Shown here piece after piece: positions 37,969-49,037 of a DNA stretch of 64,000 nucleotides. The stretch is from Natronococcus amylolyticus DSM 10524 (lineage in GTDB: Archaea; Halobacteriota; Halobacteria; Halobacteriales; Natrialbaceae): the NCBI RefSeq assembly GCF_000337675.1, contig NZ_AOIB01000024.1, positions 1 to 64,000 on the forward strand. The letters are read 5' to 3'. A program made the position numbers and the translations under genes. Each line of letters starts with the position of its first letter. Positions within the stretch are counted from its first letter, which is position 1. Under the pieces are notes generated by a model. It ran no database searches. It saw nothing but the letters and a program-made list of their open reading frames with translations, and was not told the origin of the DNA.

Positions 37969-40269
37969 CTACTCCTCGCCCGACGGGTCGTCAAAGAACG
38001 TCCGCAACAGCTCGTGTTGGCCCTTCCGGAGGTGGCTGTGCAGCGTCGGCGAGGAGACGCCCATCGCGTCGGCGATCTCCTCGGCCGTGCTCTCGCGAGG
38101 CCAGTCGTAGTACCCCCCGGAGTAGGCAGCCCGCAGCGCGGCCTCCTGGCGGTCGGTCAGTCGCTCCTCTAACCCCTCCCGGAACTCCCGGCCGGTCTGA
38201 ACCGGCCGTTCGGTCTCGCGCTTTCCGGCCAGTTCGGAGTCGGGAAACGCCGACCGGAGTCCGGCGACGATCGTCCGGATATCGGCGTCGGCCGCACACT
38301 CGGCCGTGATCGTCGCGGTGCCCCCCTCGAAGCGCGCCTCGCAGACGGTGACGCCGTACTCGGTCAGCGTCAGCGTCGGCGAGGAGCCCTCGACCACGAA
38401 CTCGAGCCGGCAAGCATCCTCGTAGGTCTCGATAAGTCGGCAGTCGCTGATCCCCGGATCGGCCTCGGCGCGCTCGAAGACCTCGGCCGGCGACGCGCCC
38501 TCGAGGCGGACGTAGTACAGCTGCGTCGAGTCCGAGAGCGGGACCAGCGAGTCCAGCTGGAACCGACAGTCGAGCCGCCGCGTCGTCTCGACGAAGAACG
38601 AACCCTCGTCCCGGCAGACGAACTCGAGTTCGACTACGCGATCCGACAGCAGGAGGTTTCGCCGGCGAATCGCGGCGATCGCGTACCCGACCTGGCGGCC
38701 GATCGTCTCGAGCCACGCCCGTTCGGCCTCGCCGAACGCTTCCGGCCGTTCGGTCGCGACCGATAGTCGTCCGTACACCGTGTCACCGTACCACAGCGGA
38801 ACGGCCGCGACGCGGCCCTCGAAGCCTCCGGCGTCGTCCCCGAGCGTCGCCTCGACGTTCGTTACGACCGAAACCGACCGCGCGTCGGCCGTCTCCGCGA
38901 TGCCGACGGCCGGCTCGTCGCTCCCCGAGAGCCCGGTTCCGGAATCCGCCCCGTCACCGCGGGGGCGGGGCTCTCGATCCGGGACCGAGGGATGCGGCTC
39001 GCTCCAGTCCTCGGGAACGAGCCGATCGACACGCTCGGCCTCGAGACCGCTGGCCGTTCGCCAGTTTCCGTGGCGGTCCGAGTGGGTCGTCCGATCGATC
39101 CAGGCGACGTCGTAGGTGCGTCCCTCGGTAAGGGCCTGACAGGTGGCGGCTTCGACCGCCTCGTGGCTCGTGGCCTCGAGCAACGCATCCGTCAGCGCCC
39201 GGTGGCGGGTAGCGACGTCGTACACCTGCTCGAGCGTCTCGCGGTCCGAGCGAACCTCCTCGAGGCGGTCGTGATACTCCGAGACATCGTAAACCAGCAG
39301 CGCGAACCCCTGCAGCCGGTGTCGATCGTCGCGCAGCGGCGTGACGATCTCGGTCGCACGAAACCGGCTTCCGTCCCTGCGGACGCGCCAGCCCTCAGCC
39401 TCGTAGCCCGACTCCTCGAGGGCCCGGGTCAGTGTCTGGTCGGGCCGACCCCGCTCGACTGCCTCCTCGGCGTACAGCGTCGAGACGTGGGTGCCGACGA
39501 TCTCGCCCGCGCGGTAGCCAAAGACCGACTCCGCGCTCCGGTTCCAGCGGTCGACGTAGCCGTCGGCGTCGAGACGAACCAGCGCGCAGCGCTCGCTCGC
39601 CCCGAGCAGCGATCGAACGACGCTACCGTCGCTTACCGAAGCTCTGTTGCCGGAGCGGTCGGTCGAGCCCGTTTCGACCGCGGCGAACTCGTCGACGATC
39701 TCCATATCGGTCGGGCTCGACAGGTAGGATTCGAGGGCCTCGAAGCTCCCCCAGCCGCCGACGCGCTTGACGACCAGCGGGTTGATCTCGTGGTCGGTCA
39801 GCGCGGTCTCGAGGAAGTACCGCCGGAGTCCGTCCGTCGAAACGTCCTCGAGCGCAGGCTCGTCGAACCGCTCGCTTGCCCGCGCTGCGATCTCGGTTAC
39901 GAGCATCTGCAGCCGCCGCGTCGAGACCGAGAACACCGGATCGTCGCTCGAGAGCCCGTTGCTCCGCGCGTACCGTCGTAGCTCCCGCTCGATACCGGTC
40001 GGCAGGTACGCGACTCGCGACTCGGGGAGGCGGAGCAGATACCGGGGGGGATCGGTCCGCACCTGGTCGATGGCGCCGATCGTCACCCGCGTCAGTTCGG
40101 CCGGACGGAGACCGACCTCCCCGCAACAGCGAACGATCAGCGCCTCGCGGTAGGTCTCGGCGGCGTCGAGAAGCGACTCGTACTGCTCGCGAGAGACGGC
40201 GGCGGGCTCGGGCTCCTCGAGACTCACGCTTCGGGTATTTTGATCCCGCGAAAATAACTGTATCGGCAT
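37969..40269 (-). CDS. Bat-like regulator: degenerate integrase fold, PAS, GAF, HTH_10
   Basis: A 766-residue cytoplasmic regulator. Residues 25-190 look like a tyrosine-recombinase catalytic core: CGEVGLRPAELTRV holds the first Arg, DGLRRYFLETAL aligns with LRHtfat, and VKRVGGWGSFEALESYLS aligns with the GHxs...Y end. The catalytic His is replaced by Arg or Trp, so strand exchange is unlikely. Residues 220-335 are PAS (NRSAESVFGYRAGEIVGTHV). A GAF domain spans about 345-520. A Bat-specific beta domain is followed by HTH_10 (LTDRQEAALRAAYSGGYYDW, then STAEEIADAMGVSSPTLHSH). It lies between the two acs genes on the same strand, so it probably controls acetate activation (inference). Confidence 0.88.
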   Translation of the reverse strand: MPIQLFSRDQNTRSVSLEEPEPAAVSREQYESLLDAAETYREALIVRCCGEVGLRPAELTRVTIGAIDQVRTDPPRYLLRLPESRVAYLPTGIERELRRYARSNGLSSDDPVFSVSTRRLQMLVTEIAARASERFDEPALEDVSTDGLRRYFLETALTDHEINPLVVKRVGGWGSFEALESYLSSPTDMEIVDEFAAVETGSTDRSGNRASVSDGSVVRSLLGASERCALVRLDADGYVDRWNRSAESVFGYRAGEIVGTHVSTLYAEEAVERGRPDQTLTRALEESGYEAEGWRVRRDGSRFRATEIVTPLRDDRHRLQGFALLVYDVSEYHDRLEEVRSDRETLEQVYDVATRHRALTDALLEATSHEAVEAATCQALTEGRTYDVAWIDRTTHSDRHGNWRTASGLEAERVDRLVPEDWSEPHPSVPDREPRPRGDGADSGTGLSGSDEPAVGIAETADARSVSVVTNVEATLGDDAGGFEGRVAAVPLWYGDTVYGRLSVATERPEAFGEAERAWLETIGRQVGYAIAAIRRRNLLLSDRVVELEFVCRDEGSFFVETTRRLDCRFQLDSLVPLSDSTQLYYVRLEGASPAEVFERAEADPGISDCRLIETYEDACRLEFVVEGSSPTLTLTEYGVTVCEARFEGGTATITAECAADADIRTIVAGLRSAFPDSELAGKRETERPVQTGREFREGLEERLTDRQEAALRAAYSGGYYDWPRESTAEEIADAMGVSSPTLHSHLRKGQHELLRTFFDDPSGEE

Positions 40270-40356
40270 GGTCCGAGTAGGGTCCGGTTACTCGCCGAGA
40301 TGATGGCTGGGAAAGGGGAGATCCACGTTTCGCAATCGTTGTGTTCGCGTAGCTCG

Positions 40357-42333
<1,977 letters not shown>

Positions 42334-42431
42334 GTCTTAGTTGACCCGAGGTTGCTCAGTCGAATAAACGTTCCTCCGATCGACAGCCTCGAGCGGATTC
42401 CGCTCGCAGCTCGAGGCGGTCGGCGCGAGCG

Positions 42432-42920
42432 CTACGAGCGCACGGAGTCGACGTCCTCGACGTCGCCGACCTCGGACTCGGAGTGGCGGACGACGTAGAC
42501 GTCGTACCGATGGTCGTTTGCGACGGGGCTCCCGACGCTCGACTGCGGAGAGATCACCGACCCCGCGTTCTCCGAGCCGATGAAGACGACGCTAGCGCCG
42601 ACCTCGGCGGCGATGCGCTTGATCTCGCGGACGACGTTCGTCGTCGCCGTCGCGGTCGGTTCGTCGGAGCTGACGCGCTCGACGCGGAACGTCGCCTCCG
42701 GTGCGATGTCCCCGACGCGTCGCTGCATTCCCGAAGCGATCGTCTCGGGATCGAACGGCTCACCCTCTCCGATCCAGCCCCGATCCCGCGCGTACTCCTC
42801 GTCGTCGGGAACGACCGTCAGGGCGACCACGTCTTCCTCGAGGAGGTCTCCGAACGCCGAAGCGCGCTCGAGCGCCTTCCTCGCAAGCACCGAACCGTCG
42901 AACGGAACGAGCAGTGACAT
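42432..42920 (-). CDS. Universal stress protein (divergent)
   Basis: A 162-residue USP-fold protein. MSLLVPFDGSVLARKALERA is the opening; IAAEVGASVVFIGSENAGSV is the C-terminal core. The nucleotide-binding Gly loop is altered (SENAGSVISPQSSVGSPVAN), so ATP binding is doubtful. It lies upstream of acs copy 2 with a 98-nt gap on the same strand. ATG 42920 replaces an upstream GTG that would add five residues. Confidence 0.85.
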   Translation of the reverse strand: MSLLVPFDGSVLARKALERASAFGDLLEEDVVALTVVPDDEEYARDRGWIGEGEPFDPETIASGMQRRVGDIAPEATFRVERVSSDEPTATATTNVVREIKRIAAEVGASVVFIGSENAGSVISPQSSVGSPVANDHRYDVYVVRHSESEVGDVEDVDSVRS

Positions 42921-43388
42921 TACGCCTACCCACACTGACGGTGGAGGTAAATGTTCGGTCTCGAGCAGTCCTCCCGGTGTCGAACGAAGGTGTTCGGCGG
43001 CCGGTGTCCACGGGAACGAATCGATACAGAATCGAACGCACGCTCGAGGATGGACGCAGATTATATCACTTTTATATTTATATCAGGTGTAATATGTGGT
43101 CCATATTCTCGGTTCAGTGGCGTTATAGCGTATAAGTGGGCTATAGGGCTCGAGGATACAACTAAGAGCAAAACCAGGAAAGTTACAGCGGACAGCCGTT
43201 GATACAGCTATTCGGCGGTAATAATGGTCTCCGTAACGGTTCTGAGTATGTCGGGCTGATACGCCTAATAGACAGTTTTCTTATGCTACGTATGCTCGGT
43301 CGTATATCTTATACTCTCGAGTCGCCGGAAGCGGTACCCCATAATAGTCACCTCGACAGTGATGGCGCTCGAGTCGACCGCCCTCACC
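42921..43388. other. AT-rich intergenic scar without a gene
   Basis: About 470 bases. From 43060 to 43350 the sequence is much richer in A/T than its surroundings (TTATATCACTTTTATATTTA at 43061 onward), with several TATA-like runs and no frame resembling a protein. Short plus-strand frames here have neither haloarchaeal codon use nor acidic composition. Confidence 0.5.
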
Positions 43389-43583
43389 TCACTCCCTGGC
43401 TTTGATCAGGAACTTCATGTCGCCCTGAAAAACCACGGTGCCGTCCTGATTGGTCATCTCGGTGTCGAGGACGACCAATCCGGCGTCGTCACGGCTGCCA
43501 GCGTCCTTGACGTCGGTGACCTCGATCTCGAGCGAGAGCGTGTCATTGATCGAAATAATCCTACTAAAGTGGATGGTCGTCAA
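43389..43583 (-). pseudogene. Truncated MaoC-like (hotdog) dehydratase, C-terminal remnant
   Basis: The frame encodes NDTLSLEIEVTDVKDAGSRD and then GLVVLDTEMTNQDGTVVFQG and MKFLIKARE, the C-terminal half of a MaoC/(R)-enoyl-CoA hydratase domain. The N-terminal hotdog helix and catalytic DxxxxH part are absent, and a TTG would be its first possible start. The upstream bases end abruptly before the GNAT stop at 43610. It borders the AT-rich scar, so a deletion or insertion removed the front of the gene. Confidence 0.7.
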
Positions 43584-43609
43584 GTCGACTCGGTACCAGG
43601 TGACGAGTA

Positions 43610-44206
43610 CTACGCGCTCACGGGTCGTTCCGCCGGCGGGAGTCGAACCGTCTCGACGATCGGTTCGTCAAACGGGAGGCGCATCCGGATCTCACCCCCA
43701 TCTTGTGCAATCGCCTCGAACCCCATCCGTCGGTAGACGTGGCACGCACGCTCGTTTTCGGCGTCGACGTCCAGAACGAGCGCCTCGTGGCCGGCGTCGG
43801 CGGCGTACGCGATCACGTGTCGGCAACACTCGCTCCCAATCCCCCGGTCGTGGTAGGCGGGATCAACGAAGACGACGAACTGGGGCTCGACGCTCGAGCG
43901 TGGGGCGTGGGTCGCGTGACCGACTACGTTCCCGTCGTGGACCGCGATGATCGCGAATCCTCGCTCGAGCAGCCGCTCGAGCCAGTCCTCGATCCGGTCG
44001 CGGCCGACCGGCGGCAGGCCCATCGAGCGATGCGTGTCGGGATACCCCTCGTACATCGAGACCAGGTCCTCGAAGCGCGACGGGGTGTACGGCTCGACCA
44101 GAACCGGTTCTCCGCGCTTATCGACGAACCGCGGACACCGCGGCGGGCACTCGGCGGTTCCCTCGCAGTTTCCGGGGTCCCACGCGCTGCAGGTATCGGG
44201 TGTCAT
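43610..44206 (-). CDS. GNAT acetyltransferase with N-terminal Cys cluster
   Basis: A 198-residue protein. The first 30 residues (CSAWDPGNCEGTAECPPRCP) hold four cysteines that could bind zinc or an Fe-S cluster. Residues 35-190 are GNAT: VFVDPAYHDRGIGSECCRH is the acetyl-CoA loop, and ENERACHVYRRMGFEAIAQ is motif B. ATG 44206 is used because it starts directly before the Cys motif; 15 earlier residues are unlike it. The substrate is unknown. It lies 27 nt from the MaoC remnant, same strand. Confidence 0.85.
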   Translation of the reverse strand: MTPDTCSAWDPGNCEGTAECPPRCPRFVDKRGEPVLVEPYTPSRFEDLVSMYEGYPDTHRSMGLPPVGRDRIEDWLERLLERGFAIIAVHDGNVVGHATHAPRSSVEPQFVVFVDPAYHDRGIGSECCRHVIAYAADAGHEALVLDVDAENERACHVYRRMGFEAIAQDGGEIRMRLPFDEPIVETVRLPPAERPVSA

Positions 44207-44290
44207 CGGCGTTCGCGTGTAACTTGTTGCCACAGACACCTCACTCCTCACCCGTACATATGGCTCATTTAAGTCTATTCCGGCCTGTAG

Positions 44291-44686
44291 TTACTGCTCC
44301 GGACTGACGGTGATGACCGGACGGTCGGTACCGAAGATGACCGACTGGGTGACACTGCCGAAGAGGACCTTTCCCGTCGGCGTTCGTTTTCGGCCCGACA
44401 GACAGATCAGATCGACGTCCAGTTCATCGGCAGCTGCGATAATCTCGGACGCCGGATCGCCGCTCGTCTCGTAGTACTCGTAGTCGACGCCGCTCTCGTC
44501 GAACGTGTCGGCCGCGTTGCGAACGCCCTTGAGCTGTGGGATCGATTCTCCTTCGGGGTTCTCCTGAAAGACGTGAACGAGGGTTGCCGACACCTTCTCG
44601 GCCGCCGTCGGGAGCGATTCGATCGTAGATGCCTGTGCGAGTGCGCGGTGCTCGTCGGTATCGAGCGCGACCAGTACGCGATACAT
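44291..44686 (-). CDS. Universal stress protein
   Basis: A 131-residue compact USP. MYRVLVALDTDEHRALAQAS is the first strand and helix, and LDVDLICLSGRKRTPTGKVL then FGSVTQSVIFGTDRPVITV matches the nucleotide-binding end with GKVLFGSVTQ. It is divergent from the ABC-transporter operon across about 250 nt of AT-rich sequence. It may be ATP-binding. This is the third USP in the window. Confidence 0.92.
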   Translation of the reverse strand: MYRVLVALDTDEHRALAQASTIESLPTAAEKVSATLVHVFQENPEGESIPQLKGVRNAADTFDESGVDYEYYETSGDPASEIIAAADELDVDLICLSGRKRTPTGKVLFGSVTQSVIFGTDRPVITVSPEQ

Positions 44687-44905
44687 ACTCGAACGAATCG
44701 CATTCGATGATCATAATTTCTAGGGGTCACGGACCGAGGGACCGCTAGGCGGCCCTACCCGGTAATGACTCCTCTTTCCCGGCGGCAATTAACAAAGGGA
44801 ATTATTTCAATAAAACAGCGGTATATCGATCACACCTGCCGATTTCGCCCCTTCGTTACCCCTCACCTAGATGTTTATAATATAAAACCCCTACAAATAG
44901 CGGTC

Positions 44906-44915
44906 GATATTTATG
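44906..44915 (+). promoter_or_regulatory. TATA element of the liv-type ABC operon
   Basis: GATATTTATG lies 24-33 nt before ATG 44939, matching a leaderless start. A further AT-rich run (TTTATAATATAAAA) lies at 44873-44886 and could be an upstream element. Confidence 0.5.
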
Positions 44916-44938
44916 ACCCACTGTATTCAACTGAGCGT

Positions 44939-46195
44939 ATGGGTCGAGATGACAAATGCCATGGAAGTAGGCGGCAGGTTCTCCGAGCCGTCACCGCAGG
45001 GAGCGTCGCTGGGCTGACCGGTCTGGCGGGCTGTGTTGGGGATCCCGAAGAGGCGGCCAACGGGGACGAAGCACTCGATACGATCGAACTCGCCGTGCTC
45101 GAACCGTTTACCGGTCCGTTCGCGGATCTTGGAGAGGAACGAACGCAGGGGACCGAGCTCGCGATCGAAGAGGTAAACGAGAGTGACGAGTTCGATTTCG
45201 AGATCGAGTACGAGACGTACGATACCCAGTCCGACCCCGAGGATGCGCTCTCGGAGGCCAGCGAAGCGGTTCAGTCCCAGGGGGCACAGTTTCTCACCGG
45301 CTGTATCTCCAGCGACGTCGCGCTGTCGATGAACGATTTCGCACTCGACAACGAGGTGCTGTACACGCCGGGGGCGGCGGACGTCGCGATCACGGGCGAA
45401 CGGTGCAACGAGTACGTGTTCCGCTTCGAAACTAGTACCGCCCAGATCGCCGAGGCGATGGCCCAGTGGACCTACGAGGAACAGGGAGATCAGATTTTTT
45501 ACCACCTGGCAGACTACGCCTACGGCGAGTCCGTTCGAAACGAGTTCGAGAGCCGGATGGAGGAACTGAGTGACGACTACGAGGCGGTCGGCGAAACCCG
45601 CGCTGAATTCGGTGCGGGCGACTTCGAGGCCTACATCACCCAGATCGAGGGCGCGGCCGACGAGGCCGACGCGGTCGTCATCGGGAGTACCGGCGAGGAT
45701 CTCACGACCTTCCTTTCGCAGGCCGCTGACCGGGGTCTCCCCGACGAGATACCCATCGTCACGACCACCGCTTCGTTTACCCCGGTGCGAGCGGGTGCGG
45801 GCGACGCAGCGACCGGCGTGTTCAGCGGCGTTCGATACTATCCCGACCTCGAGATGGGCGACAACCAGGAGTTCGTCGAGGCCTACGAGGCCGAGTACGA
45901 CGAACCGCCGGACAACTTCTCGCGGGTCGGCTACGACTCGATTCGGATGATGGTACGGGGAATCCAGGAAGCCGGATCGGACGATCCGACCGAGGTCGCC
46001 GACGTCCTCGGCGGGCTCGAACAGGAGACGATCTTCGGACCGAACGAGTTCCGCGAGTGCGACGGCCAAGCCGTGAACCCGGTCTGGATGGGCGAGCTCG
46101 TCGAGGGTGACGATCTGCCGGACGTCGAGATCCTGATGGAGCTCGACGGTGAGGAGGCGATTCCAGCCTGTGAAGAAACCGGCTGTGAACGATAG
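44939..46195 (+). CDS. ABC transporter substrate-binding lipoprotein (branched-chain/amide type)
   Basis: A 418-residue type I periplasmic-binding fold protein. A Tat signal (GSRRQVLRAVTAGSVAGLTG) leads to lipobox LAGC, so it is exported folded and lipid-anchored. AVLEPFTGPFADLGEERTQG is the family opening; YGESVRNEFESRMEELSDDY and DEADAVVIGSTGEDLTTFL follow. ATG 44939 is fixed by the promoter and signal peptide; the longer frame upstream lacks these. It begins the liv-type operon beside paa genes. The ligand may be an aromatic or branched-chain acid (inference). Confidence 0.93.
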   Translation: MGRDDKCHGSRRQVLRAVTAGSVAGLTGLAGCVGDPEEAANGDEALDTIELAVLEPFTGPFADLGEERTQGTELAIEEVNESDEFDFEIEYETYDTQSDPEDALSEASEAVQSQGAQFLTGCISSDVALSMNDFALDNEVLYTPGAADVAITGERCNEYVFRFETSTAQIAEAMAQWTYEEQGDQIFYHLADYAYGESVRNEFESRMEELSDDYEAVGETRAEFGAGDFEAYITQIEGAADEADAVVIGSTGEDLTTFLSQAADRGLPDEIPIVTTTASFTPVRAGAGDAATGVFSGVRYYPDLEMGDNQEFVEAYEAEYDEPPDNFSRVGYDSIRMMVRGIQEAGSDDPTEVADVLGGLEQETIFGPNEFRECDGQAVNPVWMGELVEGDDLPDVEILMELDGEEAIPACEETGCER

Positions 46196-46248
46196 GGATC
46201 GCAGAGAGATATTTCGACAATGCACGGAACGACTCGCCGACCGAAGTT

Positions 46249-48237
46249 ATGCTAGGAACAGCCATTCAGCAACTGTTAGACGGGATCACCCTCGGGCTCG
46301 TGTACGTGCTGCTTGCCGCCGGCCTGTCGGTCATCTTCGGCGTGATGAACGTCATCAACTTCGCCCACGGCGAACTGGCCGTCTTGGGCGCGTACCTGGC
46401 GGTCGCGCTCACCATTCAGACCGGTATCGGAAGCACGGCATTCGTCGCCGCGCTCGTGATTGCGCCGTTTCTGGTCGGGATCATCGGCGTCGCACTCGAG
46501 CGCTACACCGTCCAGCCGCTGTACGGTCGGAACCCGCTCTATCACATTCTCTTGACGTTCGGTCTCGTGCTGGTGATCAACGACCTCGTCTACCTCATCT
46601 GGGGGACGGGATCGTTCAGGCTTCCCCGACCGGGGGTTCTCACCGGAACGATCGGTGCGTTCGGGCTCGGCATCAGTTCCTACAACGTTTTCATGATCGT
46701 CAGCGGCACCCTGATGGCGTTCGCCGTCTGGGCGCTGCTTGAGTACACCAAGTACGGGCTGATCATCCGGGCGGGCTCACAGGACCGCCAGATGGTCCGG
46801 AACCTCGGGATCGAGATCGATCGCTACTACTCGCTGGTCTTCGGTGTCGGCGCCGGGCTCGCGGCGTTCGCGGGAATCATCCTCGCCGGCAACCGACAGG
46901 CGAACCCCGAACTCGGGATGTCGATCATCATCCCCGCGTTCGTCATCGTCGTCCTCGGCGGCCTCGGTAGCTTCAAGGGCGCGGTCGTCGGCGGGCTCCT
47001 CGTGGGAATCCTCCAGGAGTCGATCCTGCGACCGTGGGTCCCCTGGCTCGAGGGGATGGTGATCTTCGTGCTAATGATCGCTATCCTCCTGATCCGGCCC
47101 CACGGCCTGTTCGGCACCGAACTCGCCGAAGAGGGCGGCAGCGAACGACTGCTCGCCGGTCGAGCCGGCGGCCTACTCGAGCGGGAAACCCGGCTCAAAC
47201 TTGGACTCGTGATGATCGGTGTCCTCGCGCTGGTGCCGATCGTCGCCGGGTTGCTCGGCAACCAGTTCTGGGTCACGTTCGGCTCCCGAGTCCTCGTGTG
47301 GGCGCTGTTCGCGCTCTCGCTTGACTTCGTAATGGGCTACACCGGGCTAGTGTCGCTCGGACACGCGCTGTTCCTCGGCCTCGGCGCGTACGCGGTCGTG
47401 CTCGGGCTGATCCACGTGACGAGTTCCGTGTTCGTCGCGCTCGCGCTGGCGATCGCCCTCTCGGCGGCGATCGCGTGGATCGTCGGCTTCCTCTCGATCC
47501 GCGTCGCCGGCGTCTACTTCGCGATGATCACGCTGGCGTTCGCCGAACTCTACTACAACCTGCTCTACCGACTCGAGATCACCGGTGGCTCCGAGGGACT
47601 CGGGCTGATCGGCCACGACTACTATTACGGCATCGCCGGCGTCGGCGCGTCGCTTGACGACGTCGCGTTCTTTGTCGGCCCGGTCGTGTTGACCGGTCAC
47701 TCACTGTTCTACTACGTCGTGCTGGGCGCACTCGTCGCCTCGTACTTCGTTACCCGGCGGATGCTCCAGTCGCCGTTCGGCTCGGTGCTGAAATCCATCC
47801 GGGAAAACGAGGAACGAGCGACGTTCCTCGGCTACAATACGATCGTCTACAAGCGCCGCGCGTTCGTCGTCAGCGGCGCGTTCGCGGGCCTCGCGGGGGG
47901 ACTCTTCGCACTCAACAACGCGTTCGTCTCTCCCTCGGCAGCGGAGTGGCTGAAGTCCGGGGAAGTAATCGTGATGGTGATCCTCGGCGGGATGGGGACG
48001 CTCTACGGCCCGATTATCGGTGCCGGCGCGTTCTTCGGGCTGGAACAGTTGTTAACTCACTACACTGGCCGATGGCGGCTGGTACTGGGGACGATCTTCG
48101 TCCTGTTCGTGATCTTCCTCCCGCGTGGGCTGGTCTCGGTGCCGACGATGCTCGCGCCGTACCTGCCCGGCGGGCCGGGTCCTGCGGCGGATCCCGGTCA
48201 GTTGCCCGAGGAAGCCAAAACGGAGGGTGATGACTGA
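46249..48237 (+). CDS. Fused LivH-LivM permease
   Basis: A 662-residue permease in which two usually separate subunits form one chain. Residues 1-290 are LivH-like (GLVYVLLAAGLSVIFGVMNV, then INFAHGELAVLGAY). Residues 315-630 are LivM-like (LDFVMGYTGLVSLGHALFLG, then GAYAV; IRENEERATFLGYNTIVYKR is the cytoplasmic EAA-type loop). A hydrophilic linker with Glu/Arg lies at about 292-315. About 16-18 spans are expected. The fusion removes the need to assemble a heterodimer. It is followed by livG with a TGATG overlap. Confidence 0.92.
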   Translation: MLGTAIQQLLDGITLGLVYVLLAAGLSVIFGVMNVINFAHGELAVLGAYLAVALTIQTGIGSTAFVAALVIAPFLVGIIGVALERYTVQPLYGRNPLYHILLTFGLVLVINDLVYLIWGTGSFRLPRPGVLTGTIGAFGLGISSYNVFMIVSGTLMAFAVWALLEYTKYGLIIRAGSQDRQMVRNLGIEIDRYYSLVFGVGAGLAAFAGIILAGNRQANPELGMSIIIPAFVIVVLGGLGSFKGAVVGGLLVGILQESILRPWVPWLEGMVIFVLMIAILLIRPHGLFGTELAEEGGSERLLAGRAGGLLERETRLKLGLVMIGVLALVPIVAGLLGNQFWVTFGSRVLVWALFALSLDFVMGYTGLVSLGHALFLGLGAYAVVLGLIHVTSSVFVALALAIALSAAIAWIVGFLSIRVAGVYFAMITLAFAELYYNLLYRLEITGGSEGLGLIGHDYYYGIAGVGASLDDVAFFVGPVVLTGHSLFYYVVLGALVASYFVTRRMLQSPFGSVLKSIRENEERATFLGYNTIVYKRRAFVVSGAFAGLAGGLFALNNAFVSPSAAEWLKSGEVIVMVILGGMGTLYGPIIGAGAFFGLEQLLTHYTGRWRLVLGTIFVLFVIFLPRGLVSVPTMLAPYLPGGPGPAADPGQLPEEAKTEGDD

Positions 48238-49037
48238 TGGCGACGGAGACTCGAGCCCGGAACCAGCGAACCGACGGCGAAGCGATACTGGAACTCGACG
48301 GGCTGACCAAGACGTTCGGTGCCTTCGCGGCGATCGACGACGTCTCAATGACGGTCGAACGCGGCGAGTTCCGCAGCGTCATCGGGCCGAACGGCGCCGG
48401 CAAGACGACGCTGTTCAACCTCATCTCCGGAGCGTTGCCCGTCACCGAAGGGACCGTTTACTTCGACGGCGAGGAGATTACTGACCGCTCCCCGCCCGAG
48501 CGCGTCGCCCGCGGCATTGGCCGCTCGTTCCAGATCTCCAACGTCTTCGGCGGACTCTCCGTCCGTGAGAACATCAGACTCGCGGCCCAGGCTGACCGCC
48601 GTAGCGAGTACAACCTGCTCGAATCGTTCTTCAAACCGACGAATCGCTACGAGGAGATCAACGCGGAGACCGGCCGCATCCTCGAGCGTATCGACCTCAC
48701 ACACGTCGCCGAGGAGGAGGCAGACGCGCTCGCGTACGGCGACCGACGGCGTCTCGAGATCGGTGTCGTCCTCGCGACGGATCCGGACCTTGTCCTGTTC
48801 GACGAGCCGACGGCCGGAATGAGCGTCGAGGAGACCCGGGAGACGATCGACCTGATCGAGGAGGTTCTGGTCGACCAGACGCTGCTGCTGATCGAACACG
48901 ACATCGAACTCGTTATGGAACTTTCAGACCGAATCACCGTGTTGAACAGAGGCGAGATCCTCGCGGAAGGAACGCCAGAGGAGATCGCCGAGAACCGCGA
49001 CGTACAGGACGCCTACCTCGGAGGAATGACAGAATGA
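48237..49037 (+). CDS. livG: ABC transporter ATP-binding protein LivG
   Basis: A 266-residue ATPase. Walker A is IGPNGAGKTTLFN. Instead of a canonical LSGGQ signature it has ALAYGDRRRLEIGVVLATDP. Walker B is DLVLFDEPTAGMS and the His switch is LLLIEHDIELVM. The inserted loop (NLLESFFKPTNRYEEINAET) is typical of LivG. It couples ATP hydrolysis to the fused permease with LivF. Its ATG overlaps the permease stop. Confidence 0.94.
   Translation: MATETRARNQRTDGEAILELDGLTKTFGAFAAIDDVSMTVERGEFRSVIGPNGAGKTTLFNLISGALPVTEGTVYFDGEEITDRSPPERVARGIGRSFQISNVFGGLSVRENIRLAAQADRRSEYNLLESFFKPTNRYEEINAETGRILERIDLTHVAEEEADALAYGDRRRLEIGVVLATDPDLVLFDEPTAGMSVEETRETIDLIEEVLVDQTLLLIEHDIELVMELSDRITVLNRGEILAEGTPEEIAENRDVQDAYLGGMTE

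Noticed and set aside
37969-40269. Integrase of a mobile element
   Set aside because: Catalytic residues are eroded and the chain continues into PAS, GAF and HTH domains; no att sites or element genes nearby.
43199-43405. Plus-strand 68-codon frame in the AT-rich scar
   Set aside because: Composition is not haloarchaeal-like and it overlaps the MaoC remnant; no start context.
44765-44938. 58-residue upstream extension of the ABC solute-binding protein
   Set aside because: It crosses the promoter and would bury the Tat signal and lipobox.
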